Shown: positions 26,886-35,785 of the stretch, in pieces
How positions within the stretch are numbered: the stretch's first letter is position 1
Layout of the letters: every line of letters starts with the position of its first letter
Source of the DNA: Oscillospiraceae bacterium
Lineage (GTDB): Bacteria > Bacillota > Clostridia > Oscillospirales > QAMX01
Length of the DNA stretch: 64,000 nucleotides
Direction of reading: 5' to 3'
Assembly (NCBI GenBank): GCA_015067825.1
Contig: SVLQ01000014.1
Span: 28,882-92,881 of the forward strand
The notes under the pieces: model-generated
Seen by the model: the letters and a program-made list of their open reading frames with translations, nothing else
Database searches by the model: none
Told to the model about the DNA's origin: nothing
Translations under genes and position numbers: made by a program

Positions 26886-27782
26886 CTACAAAACGTCGTG
26901 GAAGGCGTAGCCGAGCGCTTCCATTTCGTGGATGAAGATCTCTTCCAGCGTCAGCGGCAGGATATCAAGCAGCAGCGGCGAATCGGCCGTCAGCTTTGCC
27001 CGCACCGCTTCGCGGTCTCCGCGCACGATCGCGTTGGCGACCGAGCCTTTTTTGACCCAGCTTAAAACCTCGACGCCGTCTAAAACGTGCTTGTCGTAGT
27101 CGCCGGCAAAGGCAAACTGCACCTTGAAGAGATTGGTTTTTAAGTTTTCGATGTCGCTTTCAAAGATCAGACCGCCCTTATGCAAGAGTGCGAGCTGGTC
27201 GCAGGTATCTTCGAGATCGCGCAGAGAATGGCTGGAGATGACCGCCGTGGCGTTGCGCTCCTCGACGTCGCCGTAGATCACCTTGCGCACCAGATTGCGC
27301 ATGACCGGGTCGAGCCCGTCGAAGGTCTCGTCGAAGAGGATGTAGTCCGGCATCGTCGAGAGGGCGAGGATGATCGCCGCCTGACGGCGCATACCCTTTG
27401 AGAAGGTGCCGATATTGGCCTTGCGGTCGAGGCCGAAGCCGTCGGAAAGCTCGGCGTAACGCGTGCGGTTGAACTTCGCGTAGTTGGCTTCGTAGAGCTC
27501 CGCCATGCGGTCCATCGACGCGTGTGGCAGGAAAAAGAGATCGTCGGGCACAAATACCACCTTCTCCTTTACCTCCGGCGAATCGTAGACGGGAACGCCC
27601 TCAACCGTCACCTGTCCGGCATACGGACGGTAGACGCCGGCGATCAGACGCATAAAGGTCGATTTGCCCGCACCGTTGGATCCGACGAGGCCGTAGACGC
27701 AGCCGCGTGGGATCGAGCATTGCAAGTGATCAAGGGCAGTAAACTGCCCGAATTTCATCGTTACCTGTTCGGCACAGATCAT
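26886..27782 (-). CDS. ABC transporter ATP-binding protein
   Basis: A 298-aa ATPase with Walker A GLVGSNGAGKST (about residues 33-44), signature segment FSKGMRRQ, Walker B YILFDETFDGLDP (Glu after Asp present) and an H-loop in ISSHSLRDLED. The C-terminal 80 residues form the extra domain seen in YtrB-like ATPases. Its start overlaps the stop of the regulator gene (ATGA), which is typical of coupled ytr-type operons. Confidence 0.94.
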   Translation of the reverse strand: MICAEQVTMKFGQFTALDHLQCSIPRGCVYGLVGSNGAGKSTFMRLIAGVYRPYAGQVTVEGVPVYDSPEVKEKVVFVPDDLFFLPHASMDRMAELYEANYAKFNRTRYAELSDGFGLDRKANIGTFSKGMRRQAAIILALSTMPDYILFDETFDGLDPVMRNLVRKVIYGDVEERNATAVISSHSLRDLEDTCDQLALLHKGGLIFESDIENLKTNLFKVQFAFAGDYDKHVLDGVEVLSWVKKGSVANAIVRGDREAVRAKLTADSPLLLDILPLTLEEIFIHEMEALGYAFHDVL

Positions 27783-28171
27783 TCTTTGTTCTCTCCTTTC
27801 GCGCTCTGGCGGCGATATCCCTCGCGCAGAGCTTCTTCCGCCGCTTCCGGCGCAATGCCGTAGACCGCAAGCTGTTCGGCCAGCTCGCGCAGGCTTTCCA
27901 GCAGGGCTTCTTTTTCGCCACGCAGGATCTGGACGGCGTTGAGTGTGATAAAGCGGCCCGTGCCCGGCGCGGTAAAGCTGAGACCGCGGCGTTCGAGCTC
28001 GGTGTACGCCTTTTGGATCGTGTTCGGGTTGACCGACAGCTCCTGCGACAAAGCGCGAACCGAAGGCAAAACGGCGTTGGGCGCTAAAATGCCCAGCAGA
28101 ATCAGCCGTTCAAACTGCGCGATCAGCTGTTCGTAGATCGGGATCGGCGAATATCGGTCGATGGTAAACAC
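27779..28171 (-). CDS. GntR-family regulator, YtrA subfamily
   Basis: A 130-aa repressor with the short YtrA layout: a winged helix (about residues 8-75; SPIPIYEQLIAQFERLI, LPSVRALSQELSVNPNTIQK, YTELERRGLSF, GTGRFI) and a small C-terminal dimerisation helix pair. The GTG at 28171 (five bases after GGGGAG) is favoured over a GTG 24 bases upstream that has no good RBS. The palindrome just upstream is its likely operator. An identical site stands at 47889-47913, so this protein may act on two loci. Confidence 0.9.
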   Translation of the reverse strand: MFTIDRYSPIPIYEQLIAQFERLILLGILAPNAVLPSVRALSQELSVNPNTIQKAYTELERRGLSFTAPGTGRFITLNAVQILRGEKEALLESLRELAEQLAVYGIAPEAAEEALREGYRRQSAKGENKE

Positions 28172-28204
28172 AGGCTCTCCCCTTTCTGTCCGCACACCAC
28201 AACT

Positions 28205-28229
28205 GGTGTACTATGCTTCGTAGTACACC
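28205..28229 (-). promoter_or_regulatory. YtrA-type operator palindrome
   Basis: GGTGTACTA and TAGTACACC (perfect 9-bp half-sites) flank a 7-base centre. The site begins one base after the -10 box on the minus strand, so bound repressor would block initiation. The same half-sites and the same spacing from the -10 box occur at 47889-47913. Confidence 0.88.
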
Positions 28230-28230
28230 T

Positions 28231-28259
28231 ATTATAGCATGTGTCGTTCCTCGTGTCAA
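28231..28259 (-). promoter_or_regulatory. Promoter of ytrA-type operon
   Basis: On the minus strand TTGACA (28254-28259) and TATAAT (28231-28236) are separated by 17 bp, a full consensus match. Confidence 0.92.
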
Positions 28260-28308
28260 TAGTGCGGGGAAAATTTTTCTATCGGATGACCGCGCGCTGC
28301 TTTGGAAT

Positions 28309-28344
28309 AAAAAAAGATCGGCAGAGAAAATCTCTCTGCCGATC
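28309..28344 (-). terminator. Terminator of paaK-ACT operon
   Basis: A perfect 12-bp stem (GATCGGCAGAGA, 28316-28327, with its complement at 28333-28344) is followed on the minus strand by a run of seven T (plus-strand A at 28309-28315). Between it and the ACT gene (28345-28436) I see nothing else. Confidence 0.9.
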
Positions 28345-28436
28345 AAACGGATAGCAAAACCATCGTCAAAACCGGACGCGGCGTTTTTTCGTGCCGCTTG
28401 GTCTCGGTTCCGCGCTTTTTCGTCTATTCAGTTATC

Positions 28437-28868
28437 TTACAGCTTGCAGACGTCCGCGAGCGTGATCATATGGAAGCCGGCGTCCGTCAGAACCTGTTCG
28501 GCGGCCGCATTGTCCTCCACGCGCAGGACCACGTAGGCATGACGCTCCGTGCGCGCCATAAACGCGTAGAGGTACTCGACGTTGATGTCGGCCTTATCGA
28601 GCACACCAAGTGCTGCACTCAGCTTGCCGGGCGCATCGCCGATCTTCACACCGACCACGTCGATCGTTTTGATCAGGTAGCCGTTTTCCTTCAGCACCGA
28701 TTCAGCGAGTTCCGCGTTGTCCACGATCAGGCGCAGAATGCCGAAATCCTGCGTTTCCGCGATGGAAAGTGCCCGCAGGTTGATGTTGTTTTGCGAAAGG
28801 ATGTTCGTCACGGAAACGACCGTGCCCTTCTTGTTTTGCACAAATACGGTTAATTGCTGGATTGCCAT
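28437..28868 (-). CDS. Tandem ACT-domain protein
   Basis: A 143-aa protein made of two ACT domains (about residues 4-70 and 72-140). Each shows the amino-acid-binding layout, for example VFVQNKKGTVVSVTNIL with NINLRALSI, then IGDAPGKLSAALGVL with DINVEYLYAF. ACT pairs bind amino acids and often regulate a partner enzyme. It follows paaK by 20 bp under a T-box. The pairing of PaaK-like ligase with an ACT protein is common in anaerobes, and the ACT protein probably senses an aromatic amino acid. Confidence 0.9.
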   Translation of the reverse strand: MAIQQLTVFVQNKKGTVVSVTNILSQNNINLRALSIAETQDFGILRLIVDNAELAESVLKENGYLIKTIDVVGVKIGDAPGKLSAALGVLDKADINVEYLYAFMARTERHAYVVLRVEDNAAAEQVLTDAGFHMITLADVCKL

Positions 28869-28888
28869 GTTTGTCGCCCCTTTCTCAA

Positions 28889-30199
28889 TTAGATCAGCTT
28901 GCGCTTATCGATCACTCGAACCGCCTTGCCTTCGCTGCGCACGATGCTCTTCGGCGGGACGAGGTGGACCGCAGGATTGATGCCGAGCATGGTTTTCAAT
29001 GCGCCGGCGAGGGATTTTTCCATCGCCATCACTTCGGCGACCTTATCCGTGAATTTTTCGGCCGGCATTTCGACGTTGACGTCAAAGGTGTCGTTGTTTT
29101 TCACGCGGTCAACGACGATCTGATAGTTCGGTTCATAGCCTTCCTTCAGCAGGACGGTTTCGATCTGGCTGGGGAACACGTTGACGCCGCGGATGATCAG
29201 CATATCGTCGGTACGGCCCATCGGTTTGGCCATTTTGACGAGCGTACGGCCGCAGGAGCACGGTTTGCGCGAGAGCACGCAGATGTCGCGCGTGCGGTAG
29301 CGCAGCAGCGGGAAGGCTTCTTTGTCGAGCGAGGTGAACACGAGTTCGCCCTTGCTGCCCTCGGGCAGCACTTCGCCCGTGTCGGGATCGATGATTTCTG
29401 CGTAGAAATGGTCTTCGTTGATGTGCATACCGGTCTGCTCGCTGCATTCAAACGAGACCCCCGGACCGGTGGTTTCGGTCAGACCATAAATATCGTAGGC
29501 TTTGATGCCCAGCGTTTTTTCAATGCCGCGGCGCATTTCTTCCGTCCACGGTTCCGCGCCGAAGATACCCGCTTTCAGCGGAATATCCTCCGGTTTGTAG
29601 CCCATTTCCTTCAGGCTTTCGCCGATGTACGCCGCATACGACGGGGTGCAGCAGAGGATCGTCGCCTGCAGGTCGGTCATGAACTGGATCTGCCGTTCGG
29701 TATTGCCGGAGGAGAGCGGCAGCGTCAGGCAGCCGACCTTATGCGAACCGCCGTTGAGACCCGGGCCGCCGGTGAACAGGCCGTAGCCGTAGGCGACCTG
29801 GCAAACATCCTTTTTGGTGCCGCCGACCGCAACGATCGCGCGGGCGCAGCAATCTTCCCAAAGGTCGATATCGTTCTGCGTATAGAAAGCGACCACACGG
29901 CGGCCGGTCGTGCCCGAGGTGGACTGGATGCGCACACAATCTTCCAACGGCTTGGCCAGCAGACCGTAGGGATACGCATCGCGGAGGTCTGCCTTGGTCA
30001 AAAACGGCAGCTTGTGCAGATCGTCGATGCTTTGGATATCATCGGGAGAAACGCCTTTTTTGTCCATCAGATCGCGGTAGTAGGGCACGTTTTCGTAAAC
30101 GTGTTTGACCTGCTTGACCAGTTTTTCCGACTGGAGCTTGCGCATTTCCTCTCTCGGCATGGTTTCAATTTCTTTTTGGAAGTAGTTCTGCTGTTCCAT
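28889..30199 (-). CDS. paaK: Phenylacetate-CoA ligase-like enzyme
   Basis: A 436-aa AMP-forming ligase that activates arylacetates (phenylacetate or indoleacetate) with CoA. The P-loop-like motif QSTSGTTGRR is at residues 92-101, DIYGLTETTGPG is the adenylate-binding segment, and YRTRDICVLS and VNVFPSQIE mark the C-terminal lid. In this organism it is controlled by a T-box that reads as Phe-specific. That fits a biosynthetic or salvage role, making arylpyruvates from arylacetates together with an indolepyruvate oxidoreductase, rather than aerobic degradation. No such oxidoreductase lies in the window. Confidence 0.9.
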   Translation of the reverse strand: MEQQNYFQKEIETMPREEMRKLQSEKLVKQVKHVYENVPYYRDLMDKKGVSPDDIQSIDDLHKLPFLTKADLRDAYPYGLLAKPLEDCVRIQSTSGTTGRRVVAFYTQNDIDLWEDCCARAIVAVGGTKKDVCQVAYGYGLFTGGPGLNGGSHKVGCLTLPLSSGNTERQIQFMTDLQATILCCTPSYAAYIGESLKEMGYKPEDIPLKAGIFGAEPWTEEMRRGIEKTLGIKAYDIYGLTETTGPGVSFECSEQTGMHINEDHFYAEIIDPDTGEVLPEGSKGELVFTSLDKEAFPLLRYRTRDICVLSRKPCSCGRTLVKMAKPMGRTDDMLIIRGVNVFPSQIETVLLKEGYEPNYQIVVDRVKNNDTFDVNVEMPAEKFTDKVAEVMAMEKSLAGALKTMLGINPAVHLVPPKSIVRSEGKAVRVIDKRKLI

Positions 30200-30248
30200 G
30201 ATGCTTCATCCTTTCGATTTTGGTTTCCCGGAACTTCGGCGGACAAAT

Positions 30249-30285
30249 AAAAAAGCCCTCCGCATTCCGAAAGAATACAGAGGAC
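30249..30285 (-). terminator. T-box terminator
   Basis: On the minus strand GTCCTCTGTATTC pairs with GGATGCGGAGGGC-type complement (30255-30268) in a 13-bp stem with three G-U pairs, followed by TTTTTT. It lies directly after the T-box sequence and ahead of paaK. Confidence 0.9.
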
Positions 30286-30526
30286 GAGAAAAAACTCCCG
30301 TGGTACCACCTCAATTCGCCGTCATCTCGCAATAACGGCCTTTTCAGGTACACAAAATACCTTAGTTCTGTAACGGGAACACCCGTTGCATCCTACTACG
30401 GAACGATCCGATTCAGCGCACTGCTAACAGAATGAATTCGAGAAGGACGCCCCCTTTGCCTCGCACCGACCGGCAACTCTCTCCAGGTTCTTTCCAACCT
30501 ACTGGTTTCTGCTCTTCGCATTTGTT
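30286..30526 (-). promoter_or_regulatory. T-box riboswitch, probably tRNA-Phe specific
   Basis: The conserved 14-base T-box with its flanks, AATTGAGGTGGTACCACGG, lies at 30298-30316. Upstream, Stem I is visible: a basal helix AGCAGAA/TTCTGTT, the AGTA/GAA loop-E element, and a distal hairpin TTGCC/GGCAA with GGTGCGA in its loop. In the specifier loop the triplet after GAA is TTC (30434-30436), followed by A, so uncharged tRNA-Phe is the expected ligand. Binding would stabilise the antiterminator and turn on paaK and the ACT gene. Family assignment is firm; the codon reading is inferred from the loop-E register. Confidence 0.9.
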
Positions 30527-30532
30527 GCGGAT

Positions 30533-30561
30533 ATTTTATCACATCATTCCGGCAAAGTCAA
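30533..30561 (-). promoter_or_regulatory. Promoter of T-box/paaK transcript
   Basis: On the minus strand TTGACT (30556-30561) and TAAAAT (30533-30538) are separated by 17 bp. Confidence 0.82.
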
Positions 30562-30649
30562 GACTTTTTTGAAACTTTTTATCCTTTGTTCCGTCATCCT
30601 CCCGCTGTGCGCATTTTTGTGTCCGTTTGGTAAATTTTCGCGGTTTTGC

Positions 30650-30679
30650 TTGCTTTTCCCATGGCAGTGGCATATAATA
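30650..30679 (+). promoter_or_regulatory. Promoter for P-type ATPase
   Basis: TTGCTT (30650-30655) and TATAAT (30674-30679) with an 18-bp spacer lie about 50 bp before the ATPase start. The rest of the gap between the two divergent promoters shows no further structure. Confidence 0.65.
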
Positions 30680-30731
30680 AGGATAGTAAAAGAATAAGCG
30701 GTACCGACCGTTTTCCACGGAGGTTTTGCAT

Positions 30732-33101
30732 ATGGAACAGACAAATCCGACCTTTTCCCGCCGGATCGCCCCACCCGACCAAGGGCTGACCGCCGCCGAG
30801 GTCAACGAGCGCTACGCCCGCGGGCTTGCCAACACGCCCGTTTCCTCGCCGACCAAATCGGTGCGGCAGATCATTCTCTCCAACGTCCTCACCTATTTTA
30901 ACTGCATCTTTTTCGTACTGGCTGCCGCGCTCATTGCCGTCGGCTCGTTCCACAACCTGACGTTTTTGTTCGTCGTCGTGGTCAACACGGTCATCGGCAT
31001 CGTGCAGGAGCTCAACGCCAAGAAAACGCTGGACAAGCTCACGCTGCTCTCCCAGCCGCACGCCACCGTCGTGCGCGAGGGGCAGACCTTCCCCGTCGAG
31101 ACCGCCGCACTTGTCCTCGACGACATCGTCTGTTTTTCCGCCGGCAATCAGATCTGCGCCGACGCGGTCGTCGTCGACGGCGAGGTGCAGGTCAACGAAT
31201 CGCTGATCACCGGCGAGGCCGACGAGATCGTCAAGCGCGCCGACGACGAGCTGCTCTCCGGCAGTTTCGTTATTTCCGGCTCGTGCCGCGCACGGCTGAC
31301 GCGCGTCGGTGCCGAATCGTTTGTTTCACGGCTGACCTTAGAAGCCAAAAAACACAAGAAAAAGCAGGCCCCCGGCATGATGCGCTCGCTGACGCGCCTC
31401 GTGCAGGTCATCGGCATTGCCATCATTCCCATGGGTGTTGCGATCCTTTTGCGCCAGCATTTGCTTTTGGAGCTTCCGATCCGCGAAAACGTGGAAAAAA
31501 CGACTGCCGCGCTGATCGGCATGATCCCCGAGGGGCTCTACCTGCTCGCCAACGTCGCACTTGCCGTCAGCGTGGTCAAGCTCGCCAAACAGCGCACGCT
31601 CGTCCACGACCTCACCTGCATCGAAACGCTGGCCAGAGTCGACGTTTTGTGCGTGGACAAGACCGGTACGATCACCGAGCCGACGATGAAGGTCGACGAG
31701 CTGATCTCGCTCTCGCCCGACTACGCCGAACCGCGCCTGACCGCGCTGATGGCCGATTTCGTCGGCAACATGAGCGTTGACAACGCAACGATGAAGGCGC
31801 TTTCCGAGCGCTTTAAGAAGGCATCCTACCGCCGTGCCAAGCAGACCAAGCCCTTCTCCTCAACAACCAAAACAAGCAGCGTTTCCTTCGGCGAAAGCGA
31901 GACCTACCTGCTCGGTGCGCCGGAATTTCTGCTCCGGGAGGGCTACGAAGTTTGGCGCGAGCACGTCGAGCCCCACGCGCAAAAAGGTGCGCGCGTTCTG
32001 ATGCTCGCCCTGCTCGACCACGATGGGATCTTGACACCGCTGGCGCTCGTGCTGCTCTCGAACCGCCTGCGCATCAACGCCAAGGAAACGTTTTCGTATT
32101 TTGTGGAGCAGGGTGTTGCGATCAAGGTCATCTCCGGCGACAACCCGCTCACCGTCTCGGCCGCAGCCGCGGCGGCCGGTATCCCCAACGCCGACTGCGC
32201 GATCGACCTCTCGGCGATCAAGAGCGACGAAGAGCTTGCCCATGCCGCCGAGGAGTACACCGTGTTCGGCCGCGTCACCCCTGACCAAAAGCGCCGGCTG
32301 GTGCAGCATCTAAAGGCCGCCAAGCACACCGTCGCCATGACCGGTGACGGCGTCAACGACGTGCTCGCGCTCAAAGAGGCCGACTGCAGCGTGGCGATGG
32401 CCTCGGGCAGCGACGTCGCCTGTCAGGTCTCGCACCTCGTCCTGCTCGATTCCGACTTTTCGGCGATGCCCGCCGTCGTCCGCGAGGGACGGCAGGTCAT
32501 CAACAACCTCGAACGCTCGGCCTCGCTCTTTTTGGTCAAGAACATCTTTTCCTTCGTGCTTTCGCTGATCTCTATCTTCGCCGTGTTTGCCTACCCGCTC
32601 ACACCGTCGCAGATCTCGCTGATCAGTATGGTCACGATCGGCATTCCCGCCTTCTGCCTCGCGCTGGAGAAAAACGAAAACCGTGTCCGCGGGAAGTTTT
32701 TGCGCAACGTGATCTTCCGCGCGCTGCCCGCAGCTGTGACCGATCTCTTCGTCATCGGCGGCGTGCTGCTCTTCGTTTCCGCCTTCTCGCTCACAGATGC
32801 CACCGCCACCACGATCGCCACCCTCTTGATGAGCTTCGTCGGATTTGCAATGATCGTGCGGATTTCTTTGCCCTTCAACAAGCTGCGCGCCGCCCTGCTT
32901 GCTGCCCTCGTCGTGATTTTCTTCGCCGCGATCCTCTTGATGCCGAAATTCTTTACGCTTTCCGCGCTTGATCTGCGCGGTTGGCTGATCCTCGTCGTAT
33001 TCACCCTACTGATCCCGTCGGTGTTCTTCGCCGCCAACTACGCGCTGAATTTCACGGCCAAAAAATACCGCGAGATCCGCGCCAAGCTCAGAGACGAATA
33101 A
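30732..33101 (+). CDS. Cation-transporting P-type ATPase (CtpE/calcium-type)
   Basis: A 789-aa integral membrane pump. Catalytic Asp309 lies in CVDKTGTIT. The actuator motif is LITGEAD, the hinge is MTGDGVNDVLALKEADCS, and the fourth membrane helix carries GMIPEGLYLL. There are about ten hydrophobic segments, four of them after the hydrolase domain. No N-terminal heavy-metal domain is present. The PEGL motif and length match CtpE-like pumps, for which calcium has been reported. The ion here is inferred only from family. GGAGG precedes the ATG at 30732. Confidence 0.9.
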   Translation: MEQTNPTFSRRIAPPDQGLTAAEVNERYARGLANTPVSSPTKSVRQIILSNVLTYFNCIFFVLAAALIAVGSFHNLTFLFVVVVNTVIGIVQELNAKKTLDKLTLLSQPHATVVREGQTFPVETAALVLDDIVCFSAGNQICADAVVVDGEVQVNESLITGEADEIVKRADDELLSGSFVISGSCRARLTRVGAESFVSRLTLEAKKHKKKQAPGMMRSLTRLVQVIGIAIIPMGVAILLRQHLLLELPIRENVEKTTAALIGMIPEGLYLLANVALAVSVVKLAKQRTLVHDLTCIETLARVDVLCVDKTGTITEPTMKVDELISLSPDYAEPRLTALMADFVGNMSVDNATMKALSERFKKASYRRAKQTKPFSSTTKTSSVSFGESETYLLGAPEFLLREGYEVWREHVEPHAQKGARVLMLALLDHDGILTPLALVLLSNRLRINAKETFSYFVEQGVAIKVISGDNPLTVSAAAAAAGIPNADCAIDLSAIKSDEELAHAAEEYTVFGRVTPDQKRRLVQHLKAAKHTVAMTGDGVNDVLALKEADCSVAMASGSDVACQVSHLVLLDSDFSAMPAVVREGRQVINNLERSASLFLVKNIFSFVLSLISIFAVFAYPLTPSQISLISMVTIGIPAFCLALEKNENRVRGKFLRNVIFRALPAAVTDLFVIGGVLLFVSAFSLTDATATTIATLLMSFVGFAMIVRISLPFNKLRAALLAALVVIFFAAILLMPKFFTLSALDLRGWLILVVFTLLIPSVFFAANYALNFTAKKYREIRAKLRDE

Positions 33102-33110
33102 GGAGGCCAC

Positions 33111-33716
33111 ATGACCAAGCTGCAATCCTTCCTCAAGACTCAGGACGATATCATCGCCGCTGACCGCGCGCAAACGCTGGTCGCCCTCGGGCTGACCGAA
33201 AAAGAGTACGCCCCCGATAACCTCCCCTCGCGCGAATACCCCCAGGAGGAGTTGGTCGACGGCGAAAAACGCTACTACCGCGAGGTAGCCATTTCTGTCA
33301 CCGACGAGGAATACGCCCAGATTCTGGCCAAAACCGCCGCAGTTGAGGCCATCCGCCAGAAAAATACCGCCGAACAGGCAAAAAAGCGTCCTGCCAAGAC
33401 CGAAAAGCAATGGCTGCCGATTTTCAAGCTGCCCGAGCAGCGCGATGAAAACGGCCGTCCGATCGTTTTGGAGGAGACGGGAAAGTGCAAGCTCGCGTTT
33501 TTGCTGCGCGTGCTCGCCCTCGCGATCCTCGCCGTCGGGCTCATCAGCGGACTCGTTTTGCTCAATGACAGCGTTTTCTCCTTCCTGACCACGGCGATCG
33601 CCACGGTCGTTGAAGTTCTGCTGCTCTACGCGGTGGCTGAGATCTTGGACTATCTCGCCACCTTGAGCGCCGTCGCAAAGCAAGGGTATCATTACCGCGA
33701 AACGACCAAAAAATAA
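33111..33716 (+). CDS. Membrane protein of unknown function
   Basis: A 201-aa protein starting 9 bp after the ATPase gene behind AAGGAGG. The N-terminal 120 residues are hydrophilic and charged. Two adjacent transmembrane helices follow (about 125-145 and 150-172), then a short cytoplasmic tail. I do not recognise a domain. Its position suggests a partner of the ATPase or the next hydrolase, but nothing in the sequence proves it. Confidence 0.75.
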   Translation: MTKLQSFLKTQDDIIAADRAQTLVALGLTEKEYAPDNLPSREYPQEELVDGEKRYYREVAISVTDEEYAQILAKTAAVEAIRQKNTAEQAKKRPAKTEKQWLPIFKLPEQRDENGRPIVLEETGKCKLAFLLRVLALAILAVGLISGLVLLNDSVFSFLTTAIATVVEVLLLYAVAEILDYLATLSAVAKQGYHYRETTKK

Positions 33717-33735
33717 CCGATCACGGAGAACATAC

Positions 33736-34416
33736 ATGGATATCACACTGCACGCCGTCGACGTCGGTGCGGGCAAGCCACTCGTTTTGCTCCACGGCAA
33801 CGGCGAATCGAGCGAATATTTCACCCACCAGCTCGCCGTTTTTCCGGCATCCCGCCGCGTGATCGCCGTCGATACGCGCGGCCACGGCAAGTCGCCGCGC
33901 GGCACAGCCCCCTTTACCCTCGCACAATTTGCTGAAGATCTGCGCGAGCTGCTCGACCAAAAAGGCATTGAAAAAGCCGACCTCCTCGGATTTTCCGACG
34001 GCGGCAACATCGCCATGCTGTTCGCGCTCAAGTACCCGGAGCGCGTTGACCGCCTCATTTTAAACGGCGCAAATCTTTACCCGCGCGGTGTCAAGCTCGC
34101 CGTGCAGCTGCCGGTCGTTTTGGGTTACGGCATCGTTTCGCTGATTGCGAAGTTCGATAAAAAGGCAGTCGCAAAAAAAGAGATCCTCGGCCTGATGGTC
34201 CGCGAACCGCATATCGACCCCAAATCGCTCGCCGCACTCCCCCACCAAACACTCGTCATCGTCGGCGACAGAGACATGATCCGCCACCGCCATTCCAAGC
34301 TGATCGCCGATTCGATCCCCAACGCCAAATTCGTCATCCTTCCCGGCAGCCACTTCATCGCCGCCGAGGAAAGCGCGGAGTTCAACCGCGCAGTCGAAGC
34401 GTTTTTGGCGGAATAA
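33736..34416 (+). CDS. Alpha/beta hydrolase
   Basis: A 226-aa alpha/beta-fold hydrolase. The oxyanion segment LLHGNGESSEYF, the nucleophile elbow GFSDGGNIAM (Ser at about residue 85), the acid Asp in VGDRDMI and the His in GSHFIAAEE are all visible, so it should be active. There is no signal peptide. It is the last gene of the transcription unit begun by the P-type ATPase. Substrate unknown. Confidence 0.87.
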   Translation: MDITLHAVDVGAGKPLVLLHGNGESSEYFTHQLAVFPASRRVIAVDTRGHGKSPRGTAPFTLAQFAEDLRELLDQKGIEKADLLGFSDGGNIAMLFALKYPERVDRLILNGANLYPRGVKLAVQLPVVLGYGIVSLIAKFDKKAVAKKEILGLMVREPHIDPKSLAALPHQTLVIVGDRDMIRHRHSKLIADSIPNAKFVILPGSHFIAAEESAEFNRAVEAFLAE

Positions 34417-34485
34417 GCGGTTGTCCGACGTTCTCCAATTTTCCGCCCAACAGTATTCTCCCGGTCTGCCATATCGTTTCAAGCA

Positions 34486-34527
34486 AAAACTCCGTCAGAA
34501 ACAGTTGCTTCTGACGGAGTTTTCTTT
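34486..34527. terminator. Bidirectional terminator
   Basis: A perfect 15-bp stem (AAAACTCCGTCAGAA, 34486-34500, with its complement at 34509-34523) carries T-rich tails on both strands. It separates the plus-strand hydrolase from the minus-strand oxidoreductase gene ending at 34532. Confidence 0.9.
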
Positions 34528-34531
34528 TCGT

Positions 34532-35785
34532 TTATTGCATGCCCGGCCGCAAAACCGTATCGGCAAAGCGTTTCCGCACCGCTTCGTAAACGCCTTCTTC
34601 CACCTCGGGCGTGCCGTTTTTCGAGGTCGGCAAGCGGAACTCTGCCGGTGTCCGCGGATCGGTGCAGTAGTGATCGCTGCGGTATTTTTCCCGGACAATT
34701 TTGTCCCGAAGATCCGGGACCTCGTACGGCACGCCTTTGTCAACGATCGAACGAAACGCCAGCAAACCGGGGAGCGCCATATCCAGCGCGCGGTATACGT
34801 CGATGCTGTATTTTTTGCCCTCTTCATCGCCCAAAATCGCGCCGATGAAATATCCGAACGCCGCAAAATCGCCGTTTTCCACACCGCCGCGCGTTCCTTC
34901 CGGGCGATACCGATACGCTCGGTGGGCAAGCGCAATCTCCTGTTCATCGAACGAAAATCCACCCGTATAGCGGAGCGAATCGAGATGCGAGGTCGTCCCT
35001 TCCAGAGTTCCCTTCGAGCCGATCACGCGGAAGCTCGCTTCATACGGATGCTTCAGGTTGCCGTTTAGGCTTCTGGCGATACCGCCGTTATCCAGCTCCA
35101 TCACTTCCATGCCGGCGCTGCCCGAACGCGCACCGCCCTCTGCCATATAGTCCATGCGCGGAATTTCCAGACCGTTCACGCAAACAGCGCGTCTGCCGGT
35201 CGCAAAAAACAACGGCCCGATACTGTGGGTGCAATAAAACGTCGACGGCACATAGTTGCGCCAGTGATCGCGGATGCCGCGCGTCAGCATATGCCACTTA
35301 GGCGAGCAGTCGTTGATAAACGTGCCCTCCATGCACACCGCCTCGCCGATCACTCCTGCTTCATAAAGCTCTTTCAAGGCCACGGCACCGTTGGAATAGC
35401 AGTAGTTTTCGCCGTACGCGTACACACGCCCGCTCTTTTCAACGGCATCACACAGTCTGCACGCCTCCGCAAGCGTTTGTACCGGCTGCACCTCGCTGTA
35501 AACGTGGATCCCTTTTTCCAAAGCACGGACCGCATATTCACAGTGCTCGTTGGCGTAATTGGCGATGATCACCGCATCAATGCCGGAATCCAGAAATTCG
35601 TCGTAATCCACGTAGCATTTGGCCGGAATCCCGTTTTCCTGCAAATAATTTTCGGTTTTTGTCCGCAGCACATCGTACGTTTCGCAAACGGCGGTCAGGC
35701 ACGCATAATCGTACGATTTCAGGATGCGTTCAGAGAAATCCATCCCCCTGCTCGCGCCCAAAATGCCGACTTTGATCTTACTCAT
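34532..35785 (-). CDS. Gfo/Idh/MocA family oxidoreductase
   Basis: A 417-aa NAD(P)-dependent dehydrogenase. The N-terminal Rossmann motif is GILGASRG, AVIIANYANEHCEYA follows in the nucleotide fold, and the usual EKP triad region reads HVYSEVQPVQT, so the catalytic Lys is replaced by Val-Gln at this position. The C-terminal domain is the typical beta sheet, with a longer than average length. It overlaps the upstream isomerase-like gene by 8 bp. The two probably act on the same sugar or inositol-type substrate. Confidence 0.85.
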   Translation of the reverse strand: MSKIKVGILGASRGMDFSERILKSYDYACLTAVCETYDVLRTKTENYLQENGIPAKCYVDYDEFLDSGIDAVIIANYANEHCEYAVRALEKGIHVYSEVQPVQTLAEACRLCDAVEKSGRVYAYGENYCYSNGAVALKELYEAGVIGEAVCMEGTFINDCSPKWHMLTRGIRDHWRNYVPSTFYCTHSIGPLFFATGRRAVCVNGLEIPRMDYMAEGGARSGSAGMEVMELDNGGIARSLNGNLKHPYEASFRVIGSKGTLEGTTSHLDSLRYTGGFSFDEQEIALAHRAYRYRPEGTRGGVENGDFAAFGYFIGAILGDEEGKKYSIDVYRALDMALPGLLAFRSIVDKGVPYEVPDLRDKIVREKYRSDHYCTDPRTPAEFRLPTSKNGTPEVEEGVYEAVRKRFADTVLRPGMQ

